Shown here: positions 32,031 to 40,765 of the stretch, piece by piece
Layout of the letters: each line of letters begins with the position of its first letter
How positions within the stretch are numbered: position 1 is the stretch's first letter
Assembly (NCBI GenBank): GCA_900768135.1
Contig: CAAGBT010000030.1
Location: 1-64,000, forward strand
Source: an uncultured Oscillospiraceae bacterium
GTDB lineage: Bacteria; Bacillota; Clostridia; Oscillospirales; Oscillospiraceae
DNA: 64,000 bases
Direction: 5' to 3'
Translations under genes and position numbers: made by a program
The notes under the pieces: model-generated
Told to the model about the DNA's origin: nothing
The model's database searches: none
What the model saw: the letters and a program-made list of their open reading frames with translations, nothing else

Positions 32031-32495
32031 TCACTGCTTTTTGGGCGCGTCCAGGTCGGCGGAGTCCACGATCAGCGTGAACGGCCCGTCGTTGAGGGAT
32101 TCGACCTCCATGTAAGCGCCGAACTCGCCGGTCTCCACATGGTAGCCCTTTTCGCGGCAGATGGCAATGAATTTTTCGTACAGGGGGATAGCGGTCTCCG
32201 GCCGCGCGGCACTTAAAAATTCGGGACGGCGGCCCTTGCGGCAGTTGCCGTAGAGCGTGAACTGCGAGATCACGAGCAGCTCGCCGCCCACATCGTCGAG
32301 CGAGAGGTTGATCTTGTCGTTCTCGTCGTCAAAAATGCGCAGCGAGCAGAGCTTGTCCGCCATCCTGCGGCATTTTTCTTCCGTGTCGTTGGGCGCAACG
32401 CCCAGCAGGATCAGAAAGCCCCTGCCGATCTGCCCTTTCACTTCCCCGTCGATCGTAACGGAGGCGCGCTTTACTTTGGTCAATACTGCTCGCAT
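32031..32495 (-). CDS. dtd: D-aminoacyl-tRNA deacylase
   Basis: 154 residues from ATG 32495 (MRAVLTKVKRASV) with AAGGAG. It removes D-amino acids from tRNA. SQFTLYGNCRKGRRPEF and the NDGPFT motif, a variant of the usual NxGPVT, are present. relA-dtd adjacency is common in Firmicutes. Confidence 0.96.
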   Translation of the reverse strand: MRAVLTKVKRASVTIDGEVKGQIGRGFLILLGVAPNDTEEKCRRMADKLCSLRIFDDENDKINLSLDDVGGELLVISQFTLYGNCRKGRRPEFLSAARPETAIPLYEKFIAICREKGYHVETGEFGAYMEVESLNDGPFTLIVDSADLDAPKKQ

Positions 32496-32558
32496 GATAA
32501 TTCTCCTTTTTGTCCCCAAAGGGGGAGGGTATTTTCCGCGCGCCGCGCGGAGCAGAAA

Positions 32559-34832
32559 TCACCCCGCGGGGCGGTCAACCTTCATCACGCCGCTGATCTG
32601 GTGCAGGCGGCGCATGACTGCGCCGAGATGCTCAGCGTCGGAAACGTAGATGTTGAGATGGATGACGGCAAAGCCGTCGGCGGTCGTGGTGGCGTTGAGC
32701 GAGGCGACGCGCGTCTGCGTACTCGACAGCACGGCGGAAACGTCCAGCACAAGGTTGAGCCGGTCCTTGGCGTAGATGTCGAGCGCGGTCTGGTAAGACT
32801 CCTTCACGTCTTTGCCCCAGCTGACGCGGATCCAACGGCCGTATTCCTCAGGCTTTCTGCGCTCGGGCGCGGCGTTGGGGCAGTCGCAGCGGTGGACAGA
32901 CACGCCGTAGCCGCGCGTGATATAGCCGATGATGGCGTCGCCCGGCACGGGCGTGCAGCACTTGGAGAATTTGACGAGGCAGTTGGAAAGCCCCTCGACC
33001 ACAATGCCCTGCTCGCTTTTTACGCGCTTGGGAACGGCGGGGCGCGTTGCGCCCGAGTTGTCCACCGGTACGGTGGCGGCGCGCTCGGCCTGGTGCTGCT
33101 TCTCCAGCTTTACGATCTCCTCGTGGATGCGGTTGACGGCCTTCTGCGCCGAAAAGCCGCCGTAGCCGATGGCGGCGTACATTTCGTCCATCGAGCCGAA
33201 CGAGGTCTTCTTCAGCAGCGTGGCCTCGATGTGGGTGCCAAGCACTTCGTTCATCGGGATGCCGAGGTGCTTGAGCTCCGCTTCGAACGACATCCTGCCG
33301 TTGATGATGTTCTCCTCGCGGCGCTCCTTTTTGAACCACTGGCGGATCTTACTGCGCGCCTCGCTCGATTTGGCGATCTTCAGCCAGTCGCGGCTGGGGC
33401 CGTGCGCGCTTTTTGAGGTGAGGATCTCCACCACGTCGCCGTTTTTCAGCTGGTAGTCCAGCGGCGCGATGCGCCCGTTGATCTTTGCGCCGGTCATGCG
33501 GTTGCCGATGGCGGAGTGGATGGAATAGGCAAAGTCGATGGGCGTGGCGCCGGCGGGCAGGTTCGTCACGTCGCCGCGCGGGGAGAAAACGAACACCTCG
33601 TCGGCGAACATATCCACCTTGAGCGAGTGGACAAATTCCTCGGCGTCGGTATTTTCCTGGTTTTCAAGAAGACGGCGCACCCATTCGTAGTTGTGTTCGT
33701 TGGCGCTGCCGGAGATGCCCTGCTTGTACTTCCAGTGCGCCGCCACGCCGTATTCGGCGATCTCGTGCATCTCCTGCGTGCGGATCTGCACCTCGAAGGG
33801 GATGCCGTCGGCGCCGATGACGGTGGTGTGGAGCGACTGGTACATATTCGGCTTGGGTGTGCCGATATAATCCTTGAAGCGGCCCAGCACGGGGCGGTAA
33901 AGGTCGTGGATGATGCCGAGTACGTTGTAGCAGTCGGCCACGGTGTCCACAATGACGCGGAAGGCGAAAAGATCCAGCACCTCGTCCATCGTCTTGCTCT
34001 GGGCATACATCTTGCGGTAGATGCTGTAGGGGTGCTTCATGCGTCCGTATACGCGCTGATAGGGGATGTGCAGCTCCTTCAGGCGCGATTCGATCTGCTT
34101 CTGCACGCGCTCCATAAAGGATTCGTACTCCTCGTGCTTGGCCTCCAGCGAGCGGGTGATCTCCTCGTAGCCCACGGGGTCGAGGTATTTGAGCGACAGA
34201 TCCTCCAGCTCCCATTTGATCTTCTGCATACCGAGGCGGTGGGCGATGGGCGCGTAGATCTCCATCGTTTCCAGCGACTTCTGGCGCTGCTTTTCCGCCG
34301 TCTGGTATTCCATGGTGCGCATATTGTGCGTGCGGTCGGCCAGCTTGATGAGGATAACGCGGATGTCCTTGGCCATGGCCATGAGCATCTTGCGCAGGTT
34401 TTCCATCTGCTCTTCTTCCTTGCTGGCGTATTTCACGCGCGTCAGCTTGGAAACGCCCTCCACAAGGTCGGCCACGGCGGGGGAGAACTCCCTGGCGATC
34501 TCCTCGTAGGTCGCGCTGGTGTCCTCGATGCAGTCGTGCAGCAGCGCCGCCTCGATCGATTCGGAATCGAGCCGCAGCTCCTCAGCGATGATCTGCGCCA
34601 CGGCGAGCGGATGGGTGACGAAGGGCGAGCCGTCCTTGCGCAGCTGCCCGTTGTGGTGGGCGTCGGCGTAGTAAAACGCCTTTTCGATCTGCGCAAAGTC
34701 CGCGCCGGGGTTATAATCGCGGATGGTGCGGATCAGGCGGTCGTATTGCGAAAGCACGAGCGCCGCCGCCGTGCCGGTCTCCTTTACGGTCCGTTCCGCC
34801 GCCGCTGTTTTTGCCTGTTCCTGTGATGTCAT
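32559..34832 (-). CDS. relA: Bifunctional (p)ppGpp synthetase/hydrolase Rel
   Basis: 757 residues, typical of Gram-positive Rel. Domains in order: HD hydrolase (~45-200, with HDCIEDTS), synthetase (~245-360, RMKHPYSIYRKM and ADCYNVLGIIHD), TGS (~405-465, VFSPRGDVTNLPAGATPIDF), a zinc-finger/helical region with KCCTPVPGD, and a C-terminal ACT domain. The intact HD motif predicts both synthesis and breakdown of the alarmone. It is 14 bp after recJ with AAAGGAGG upstream. Confidence 0.97.
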   Translation of the reverse strand: MTSQEQAKTAAAERTVKETGTAAALVLSQYDRLIRTIRDYNPGADFAQIEKAFYYADAHHNGQLRKDGSPFVTHPLAVAQIIAEELRLDSESIEAALLHDCIEDTSATYEEIAREFSPAVADLVEGVSKLTRVKYASKEEEQMENLRKMLMAMAKDIRVILIKLADRTHNMRTMEYQTAEKQRQKSLETMEIYAPIAHRLGMQKIKWELEDLSLKYLDPVGYEEITRSLEAKHEEYESFMERVQKQIESRLKELHIPYQRVYGRMKHPYSIYRKMYAQSKTMDEVLDLFAFRVIVDTVADCYNVLGIIHDLYRPVLGRFKDYIGTPKPNMYQSLHTTVIGADGIPFEVQIRTQEMHEIAEYGVAAHWKYKQGISGSANEHNYEWVRRLLENQENTDAEEFVHSLKVDMFADEVFVFSPRGDVTNLPAGATPIDFAYSIHSAIGNRMTGAKINGRIAPLDYQLKNGDVVEILTSKSAHGPSRDWLKIAKSSEARSKIRQWFKKERREENIINGRMSFEAELKHLGIPMNEVLGTHIEATLLKKTSFGSMDEMYAAIGYGGFSAQKAVNRIHEEIVKLEKQHQAERAATVPVDNSGATRPAVPKRVKSEQGIVVEGLSNCLVKFSKCCTPVPGDAIIGYITRGYGVSVHRCDCPNAAPERRKPEEYGRWIRVSWGKDVKESYQTALDIYAKDRLNLVLDVSAVLSSTQTRVASLNATTTADGFAVIHLNIYVSDAEHLGAVMRRLHQISGVMKVDRPAG

Positions 34833-34846
34833 AACGATCGCCTCCT

Positions 34847-36919
34847 TTACGAAAGAAAACCGTGCAGCGCAGAAAGATAGGGACTCTTGTCAAGCTCGAC
34901 CTTTTTGCCATCCGCTGTCAGGCGGAGCGTGAGGGTCGTATCCTCGCGCTCGATCGAAAGAAGCCCGCGCTCGGCGAAGACCTGCAGGCACATCGCCGTG
35001 CGCAGAAACGTCTCCGCGCCGACCATTTCCGAACTCAAATGCCGCAGCAGCGGCAGCATCGGCTCGCTCACGCCGTCCGGCCCGACCTCGCGCTCCAAAA
35101 CGCGCCAGGCGCGCACGAACTGATCGCGCGAGGGGAGCGCGCGCGCCGCATCGCGCGGGGAGAGTGCGCCGCCGCTGAGCAGCTCGCGGCACAGGGAGAG
35201 GGCTTCGCTCTCGCGTCCGCTGGGATCGAGCGAGGGCCGCAGGTCGATGAGCTGGAGCTGGATGGAGCGCTGGGAGCGGAATTCGTTGATTTGCAGGTAG
35301 AACGCCGCGTCCACGCGCATCCCGGCGCATACGCCGCACTCGCCGCTCGTGGTGGAAAAAAAGATACCGTCGAAGCTTACGCGGTTTTTTTGCAGGCGGA
35401 GCTTGAGGTGGCGGTTCTGCCCCACGCTCTGCAGGCTTTCCAGCGTTGCGCCGCGCAGGCAGAACACCGGGCGGTTGTTGCCCGCACCGTAAGGCTCAAG
35501 CAGCGAGAGCGCCTCGACCTCTTCGAGCGATACGAGCGCGGGGCGCGTCAGATCCACGTCGATCTCGAGCGAGGAGACTGGCGCGTTTTCGCCCGTGTGG
35601 GCGCGGACATACTGGTTCATCCGCGTGCGGAACGCGGGGATGTTCTTTTCCTCGATGGTGAAGCCTGCGGCAAGCTCGTGTCCGCCGAAGCTTATGAGCA
35701 GGTCGGAGCAGGACTCAAGGGCGCTGAACAGGTTGAACCCGCCATAGCTGCGGCAGGAGCCCTTTCCGGAGCCGCCGGAGAGATGGATCATAAAGCTGGG
35801 GCAGGAGAATTTTTCGGACAGGCGCGAGGCCACGATGCCGACCACGCCCTGATGCCAGTCCTCGCTGGAGAGGACGAGCGCGCTGCGCTCGCTTTCGGGC
35901 AGCGTTTCCATCTGCTCGATGGCGCGGCGGAAGATATCCTGCTCCACGCTCTGCCGCTCGCGGTTGAGCTCGCACAGCTCGCGCGCGAGCTGTTCTGCGC
36001 GCGCGGGGTCGTTCGTCAGCAGCAGCTCGGCGGCAAGCTCGGCGCGCCCCATGCGGCCGGCGGCGTTGATGCGCGGCGCCAGCACAAAGCCGATCTGGAT
36101 GGAGGAAATGGGACGCGAGGTAAGCCCCGCCTCGCGCAGCAGTGCGTGCAGCCCTGTAAAATCGCTGCGGTCGATGCCCTCCAGCCCGCACTGCACGATG
36201 GTGCGGTTCTCGCCCTCCATGCGCATCACGTCGGCAATGGTGCCGATGGCGGCCAGCGTGCAGTAGCGCGCGAACAGCGCGTCCTCGCGCCCCTCGCCCA
36301 GCGCAAGCACCAGCTTGAGCGCCACGCCCACGCCGGCGAGATGCTTGAACGGATACGGGCAGTCCGGCCGGTGCGGATCGACCACGGCGCAGGCAGCGGG
36401 GAGCTGCTCCTTGCACTCGTGATGGTCGGTGATGACAAGGTCAACGCCCAGAGAGCGCGCGTAGAGCGTTTCTTCAACGCCGGTGATGCCGCAGTCCACC
36501 GTGACGATCAGCGTCACGCCGGATTCCGAGAGCGCGCGGATCGCATCGCAGCCAAGCCCATAGCCCTCCTCGATGCGGCGGGGGATGTGCATCGTCACAT
36601 CCGCCCCGCGCGAGCGGAGGTAATCGGTGAGAAGGCACGTGGAGGTGATGCCGTCCACATCGTAATCGCCGAAGACCGCAAGCTTTTCGCCGCGCTCCAG
36701 CGCAAGGCGGATGCGCGCGGCCGCCTGCTCCATGTCCTTCATTAAAAATGGGGAGTAAGCGAGCGTCCGTTCGCGCTCCAGAGCCTCTGCGGCCTGCTCG
36801 CTCGTCTGAACGCCCCGCGAGGCCAGCACCGATGAAACGAGGTAGGGATATCCCGCATCCATCAGCGCGTCCACCGCGCCGTCCTGCGCGGCGGGGATCT
36901 GCCAGCGCTCGTATTTCAC
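34847..36919 (-). CDS. recJ: Single-stranded-DNA exonuclease RecJ
   Basis: 690 residues from the GTG at 36919, chosen for the AAGAAGGTGA just upstream; a TTG at 36949 is the only earlier option. 5'-3' exonuclease of recombination and mismatch repair. DHH motifs: GDYDVDGITS, TVDCGITG, TDHHE and ADV; DHHA1 has GGHELAAGF. An OB-fold and a ~130-residue C-terminal region follow. First gene of a 13-gene co-directional cluster with its own promoter. Confidence 0.95.
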   Translation of the reverse strand: MKYERWQIPAAQDGAVDALMDAGYPYLVSSVLASRGVQTSEQAAEALERERTLAYSPFLMKDMEQAAARIRLALERGEKLAVFGDYDVDGITSTCLLTDYLRSRGADVTMHIPRRIEEGYGLGCDAIRALSESGVTLIVTVDCGITGVEETLYARSLGVDLVITDHHECKEQLPAACAVVDPHRPDCPYPFKHLAGVGVALKLVLALGEGREDALFARYCTLAAIGTIADVMRMEGENRTIVQCGLEGIDRSDFTGLHALLREAGLTSRPISSIQIGFVLAPRINAAGRMGRAELAAELLLTNDPARAEQLARELCELNRERQSVEQDIFRRAIEQMETLPESERSALVLSSEDWHQGVVGIVASRLSEKFSCPSFMIHLSGGSGKGSCRSYGGFNLFSALESCSDLLISFGGHELAAGFTIEEKNIPAFRTRMNQYVRAHTGENAPVSSLEIDVDLTRPALVSLEEVEALSLLEPYGAGNNRPVFCLRGATLESLQSVGQNRHLKLRLQKNRVSFDGIFFSTTSGECGVCAGMRVDAAFYLQINEFRSQRSIQLQLIDLRPSLDPSGRESEALSLCRELLSGGALSPRDAARALPSRDQFVRAWRVLEREVGPDGVSEPMLPLLRHLSSEMVGAETFLRTAMCLQVFAERGLLSIEREDTTLTLRLTADGKKVELDKSPYLSALHGFLS

Positions 36920-36978
36920 GCTCTGCTCACCTTCTTTCCAATAAGGCAAACTGCCTCAGCCTACTACTTCAATCTACT

Positions 36979-37007
36979 ATTTTAACAAAAACGCAGGGAA
37001 ACGTAAA
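36979..37007 (-). promoter_or_regulatory. recJ cluster promoter
   Basis: On the minus strand TTTACG (37007-37002), a 17-bp spacer and TAAAAT (36984-36979). It is divergent from, and directly adjacent to, the SLH gene promoter. Confidence 0.7.
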
Positions 37008-37015
37008 GAGGAAAT

Positions 37016-37044
37016 TTGACGCGGCGCGCAGCTTGTGGTAAAAT
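37016..37044 (+). promoter_or_regulatory. Promoter of the SLH-domain gene
   Basis: TTGACG (37016-37021), a 17-bp spacer and TAAAAT (37039-37044), about 30 bp upstream of the start codon. Confidence 0.75.
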
Positions 37045-37074
37045 GTGCATATTATGACGGACAAGGGGACGGAA

Positions 37075-38241
37075 ATGATGAAACACTGGATCACATGCCT
37101 GACGGCGCTGCTGCTGGCCGCGCTGCTGACCGCGACCGCGCTGGCGGCGAATGCCTCCGGTTATTCCGACGTGCCGGACGGACACTGGGCGGCGCAGAGC
37201 GTGCGCCGCTGCACGCAGCTGGGGCTGCTGCAGGGCGTGGGCGGCGGAAAATTCGGCCGCGGACAGGAAATGACGCGCGCGGCCTATGCCGCCGCGCTGT
37301 GCCGGCTGATGGGCTGGCAGATGCTTTCACCGGCAAAGGGGAGCTTCGACGATAACCAGAACACGGCCAAGTGGTATTACAGCGCCGTGGAGACCGCTGC
37401 GGCGCACGATGCGTTCCCCGGCCACAGCAGGCTCTGCCGCCCAACGGACGCGATCACGCGCGAGGAAATGGCGGCGATGACCGTGCGTGCGCTGGGATAC
37501 GGCGTGCTGGCGGGCATCCTTGCCGACGCGGACGCGCAGCCGGTGCAGAGCGATACGCTGGGCTTCGCCGGCCTGACGGCGCACATCGGCAAGAACTGCC
37601 CCTTTGCCGACTGCACGACTAACCGCGGCTACATTGCCCTCGCTTACCGCATGGGGATCATGACGGGCGTGAACAGTAAAAGTTTTGACCCAAAGGCGAC
37701 CGCCACGCGCGAGCAGGCGGCAGCCGTGCTGCTGCGCGCCTACGACCGGCTGCACGCGGGCGTGAGCGTCAAGGAGGCGCACTGGGTCGCGGCCGAGGGT
37801 GAACCGAGTACGCTCGATGTGCCGGAGACGGACTGCGCTTTCACCATTGGGCACGCTGCGCGCAAGGGGGAGCAGGCCGTCAGCCCGTGCGCCGCGCTCG
37901 AGGAGGTCTATGCCGCGGCAGTGCTGGCGGGCAAGGGCGGCAGCGTGCTGCTGGGCGCGGAGCCGCTGGCGCAGAAGGTGAACGGAAAGGGCGTGGCGAC
38001 CGGCGAGGCGGAGGTTCTTCCGGCAGAAAAGCTGCAAGAGATGCTCTCCGACACGAAGAACACCACCTTCCACCGCTCCACGCAGTATGAAAGCTCTTAT
38101 CTTTACCATAAGAGCGGCGGCACCACGCTGTGCGTGTGGTACGAAAGCGAGGACGACCTTGCGCTCAAAACGGCGCTGTGCAGAATGCTGGGCGTGAAGA
38201 CGGTCTACATCCTGCGGGAAGGCCCCGCCATCGCCGGATAA
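37075..38241 (+). CDS. Secreted protein with three SLH domains
   Basis: 388 residues; the double ATG at 37075/37078 follows GGGGACGG. The signal peptide (MKHWITCLTALLLAALL...ALA) is followed by three S-layer-homology repeats at about residues 28-80, 85-140 and 170-225 (YSDVPDGHWAAQSV, ITREEMAAMTVRALG, ATREQAAAVLLRAYDRL). SLH triplets bind pyruvylated wall polymers, so the protein should sit on the cell surface. The last ~160 residues match nothing I know. It stands alone between its own promoter and terminator. Confidence 0.88.
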   Translation: MMKHWITCLTALLLAALLTATALAANASGYSDVPDGHWAAQSVRRCTQLGLLQGVGGGKFGRGQEMTRAAYAAALCRLMGWQMLSPAKGSFDDNQNTAKWYYSAVETAAAHDAFPGHSRLCRPTDAITREEMAAMTVRALGYGVLAGILADADAQPVQSDTLGFAGLTAHIGKNCPFADCTTNRGYIALAYRMGIMTGVNSKSFDPKATATREQAAAVLLRAYDRLHAGVSVKEAHWVAAEGEPSTLDVPETDCAFTIGHAARKGEQAVSPCAALEEVYAAAVLAGKGGSVLLGAEPLAQKVNGKGVATGEAEVLPAEKLQEMLSDTKNTTFHRSTQYESSYLYHKSGGTTLCVWYESEDDLALKTALCRMLGVKTVYILREGPAIAG

Positions 38242-38252
38242 GAAAAAGCAGC

Positions 38253-38286
38253 AGAGGGATATCTCCTGAAACAGAGATATCCCTCT
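38253..38286. terminator. Terminator between the SLH and DUF975 genes
   Basis: A 13-bp stem AGAGGGATATCTC with its complement and an 8-nt loop, located between convergent genes (stops at 38241 and 38302). T-runs are short. Confidence 0.65.
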
Positions 38287-38301
38287 TGTATTTGCGGAGG
38301 A

Positions 38302-39066
38302 TCAGAACGCCGGGTCGTACCAGTCGTTCGGCTCCTGCGGCGGTTCGGCCGTGGCGCGCAGATAAAAGCCGCAGACGGAAAGCTGCAGATACGGCTTCAG
38401 ATAGATCTCGGCGGCAATGGAGAGCGCGAAGAAAAGCAGCGAACCGAGCATGATGCCAGGGTAGCTGTCGGGCAGGAGGAAGTAGACGGCCGCCCAGTAG
38501 ACCCACATGACCGCCGCCGCCAGCAGGTACCAGCCGATGAAGCTGAGCTGAAGCACGAACAGCTGCCATTTGTATCCGGCAGTCTGCTGCTTGCTCAGGT
38601 TCAGCGCCTCCATCGCGCCAAGCTCGGGGTTCCGGCACAGGTTCAGCATGGCAAAGGAATAGCGGTAGGCGGCGATGATGCCGGGGACGATGAACAGCAG
38701 CGACCACAGGAAGATGAAAATGCCCTGCACGATGGCCAGCAGGATCACCTTGCCCGCAAAGGAGAACGCATCGAACAGGCTGGTATACGGCATCTGCTCG
38801 CGGCGGTGGATGCCGAGGCAGTAGCAGGTGTAGCCCGCGTTCAGCACGAGCGAGACGAGCGAAATGAGAATGCTGACGAAGACGAGCGGGAGCGCGATCA
38901 TCCCCGCGCCGCCGTCCATCAGATAGGTTACGGTGTCGCTGATCAGGCTGAGAAAAAACGTGATGGCGAGAAAAAGCGCCGTCATCCTGACGGGGCGGAC
39001 TGAGCCACAGCGCATCAGGCTGCGGGCCTCGGCCTTGATCTCGGCGCGGTCGAGGGGGAGAGGCAT
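38302..39066 (-). CDS. DUF975-family integral membrane protein
   Basis: About 254 residues; the ATG at 39066 is spaced 9 bp from the GAAAGG motif, while the ATG at 39075 touches it. Six hydrophobic segments. The DUF975 features are present: a cytoplasmic start with KAEARSLMRCG, a middle WSLLFIVPGIIAAYRYSFAM and LGAMEALNLSKQQTAGYKW. The family has no established function. Monocistronic with its own promoter. Confidence 0.8.
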   Translation of the reverse strand: MPLPLDRAEIKAEARSLMRCGSVRPVRMTALFLAITFFLSLISDTVTYLMDGGAGMIALPLVFVSILISLVSLVLNAGYTCYCLGIHRREQMPYTSLFDAFSFAGKVILLAIVQGIFIFLWSLLFIVPGIIAAYRYSFAMLNLCRNPELGAMEALNLSKQQTAGYKWQLFVLQLSFIGWYLLAAAVMWVYWAAVYFLLPDSYPGIMLGSLLFFALSIAAEIYLKPYLQLSVCGFYLRATAEPPQEPNDWYDPAF

Positions 39067-39141
39067 GGGTTCCATCCTTTCTGCTCCGCCTGCGGGAGGC
39101 TGGCGGAAGCGTGCGGAAATAGCAGGAAATTCAATATAATT

Positions 39142-39170
39142 ATTATAACAGCGGCGGAACGCCGCGTCAA
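39142..39170 (-). promoter_or_regulatory. Promoter of the DUF975 gene
   Basis: On the minus strand TTGACG (39170-39165), a 17-bp spacer and an extended -10 TGTTATAAT (core 39147-39142). Confidence 0.8.
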
Positions 39171-39305
39171 GCGCCGCCCGGCGGCGCGGACCGGCGAAAA
39201 GCGGGCAAAAGGAACAAAGTATGCACCGTTTCCGCGCTTTTACCACAAAATATGGTGGAAAGTGTCAAAACAGGGAGAAAAATATCCATACGGCAGAATA
39301 TTTTC

Positions 39306-39334
39306 TGGACATTGCGATAGAAAGGATGTATAAT
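39306..39334 (+). promoter_or_regulatory. rnf operon promoter
   Basis: TGGACA (39306-39311), a 17-bp spacer and a consensus TATAAT (39329-39334), ~60 bp upstream of rnfC. Confidence 0.75.
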
Positions 39335-39394
39335 CAGTCCGATTATGGAGCGGCAGGGATGCTGCTCTGGCAGTATAAAGATGAGGTGAAGACT

Positions 39395-40762
39395 ATGGCA
39401 CAGGCTTTCTTTGGCGGCGTTCATCCCAACGACATGAAGGCTGCCACCAATGAAAAGGCCATCGAGCAGCTTGCTGCACCCGCTCAGGTGGTCATCCCCA
39501 TGTCGATGCACTTCGGCGCACCCTGTACTCCCACGGTCTCCAAGGGCGACTATGTCAAGCTTGGGCAGAAGATCGGCGAATTCAAGGGACTCGGCGCTCC
39601 CATTCACGCCAGCGTTTCCGGTACGGTCGCTGCGGTGGAGCCGCGTCCCTATTCCATGGGCGGCAAGGTCATGTCCGTCGTCATCGACAACGACTTTAAG
39701 GACGAGCTGAGCGAAGAGGTGAAGGCGCCCGCCGATCCCGACGCGCTGAGCGTGGACGAGATGGTCGAGATGGTCAAGCAGGCCGGTATCGTCGGCATGG
39801 GCGGCGCAACGTTCCCGACCCACACCAAGATCGCGAGCGGCATCGGCAAGGTCGATACGGTCATTATCAACGGCGCGGAGTGCGAGCCTTACATCACCGG
39901 CGACCACCGCGCGATGCTCGAGCGTCCCCACGAGATCATCGGCGGCTGCTGCTATCTTGCCAAGATGTTCGGTGTGGACAAGGTCATCATCGGCGTGGAG
40001 GATAACAAGAAAAACGGCATCGACGCGCTGAATCAGGTCATCGCCGGGCAGAATGCGCCCGTTGTGGTCGAGCCGCTGCGCTGCCGCTACCCGCAGGGCG
40101 GTGAAAAGCAGCTCTGCCAGGCCATCACCGGCAAGCAGGTGCCGCCCGGCAGCCTGCCCGCCAGCATCGGCTGCGCCGTGTTCAACATCAACACCACCAT
40201 CGCCATCTACCATGCCATCAAAGAGGGTATGCCCGTGGTGCGCAAGGTGGTCACGGTGTCCGGCAGCGGCGTGGTCGAGCCGAAGAATCTCGAATGCCCG
40301 ATCGGCACGCCGGTTTCCCTGCTGTTCGACGCCTGCGGCGGCCTGAAGGACGAGACGTTCAAGCTCATTGCCGGCGGCCCGATGATGGGCATGGCGCAGG
40401 CCTCTGCCGACTTCCCCGTGGCCAAGGGTACGGGCGCGGTGCTGGCGTTTGCCGCCGACGAGAATAAGACCTCCGACAATCCGACCTGCATCCGCTGCGG
40501 CCGCTGCGTCGAGGCCTGCCCGATGCACCTGGAACCGCTCTACCTTTATATGTACGAGCAGAAGGACATGATCGAAGAGCTGGAGGCTGCGCACGTGATG
40601 GACTGCATCGAGTGCGGCGCCTGCTCCTACATCTGCCCGGGCCGCCTGCACCTCACGCACGCGTTCAAGGCCGGCAAGCAGAAGGTCAAGGACGCTGCGG
40701 CCAAAGCGAAGGCGGCGGCTGAGGCCGCCAAAGCGGCCGAAGATGCAAAGAAGGAGGCATAA
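39395..40762 (+). CDS. rnfC: Rnf complex subunit C
   Basis: 455 residues from ATG 39395 with GAGGTGAAG upstream. RnfC is the peripheral NADH-binding subunit of ferredoxin:NAD+ oxidoreductase, carrying FMN and two 4Fe-4S clusters. Seen here: an N-terminal biotinyl-like fold, the NADH/FMN region with GMGGATFPTH and GAECEPYITGDHR, and two ferredoxin motifs CIRCGRCVEACP and CIECGACSYICP near the end. The last ~28 residues are a Lys/Ala/Glu-rich tail nearly matching the tail of RnfB. First gene of rnfCDGEAB. Confidence 0.96.
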   Translation: MAQAFFGGVHPNDMKAATNEKAIEQLAAPAQVVIPMSMHFGAPCTPTVSKGDYVKLGQKIGEFKGLGAPIHASVSGTVAAVEPRPYSMGGKVMSVVIDNDFKDELSEEVKAPADPDALSVDEMVEMVKQAGIVGMGGATFPTHTKIASGIGKVDTVIINGAECEPYITGDHRAMLERPHEIIGGCCYLAKMFGVDKVIIGVEDNKKNGIDALNQVIAGQNAPVVVEPLRCRYPQGGEKQLCQAITGKQVPPGSLPASIGCAVFNINTTIAIYHAIKEGMPVVRKVVTVSGSGVVEPKNLECPIGTPVSLLFDACGGLKDETFKLIAGGPMMGMAQASADFPVAKGTGAVLAFAADENKTSDNPTCIRCGRCVEACPMHLEPLYLYMYEQKDMIEELEAAHVMDCIECGACSYICPGRLHLTHAFKAGKQKVKDAAAKAKAAAEAAKAAEDAKKEA

Positions 40763-40765
40763 GGG

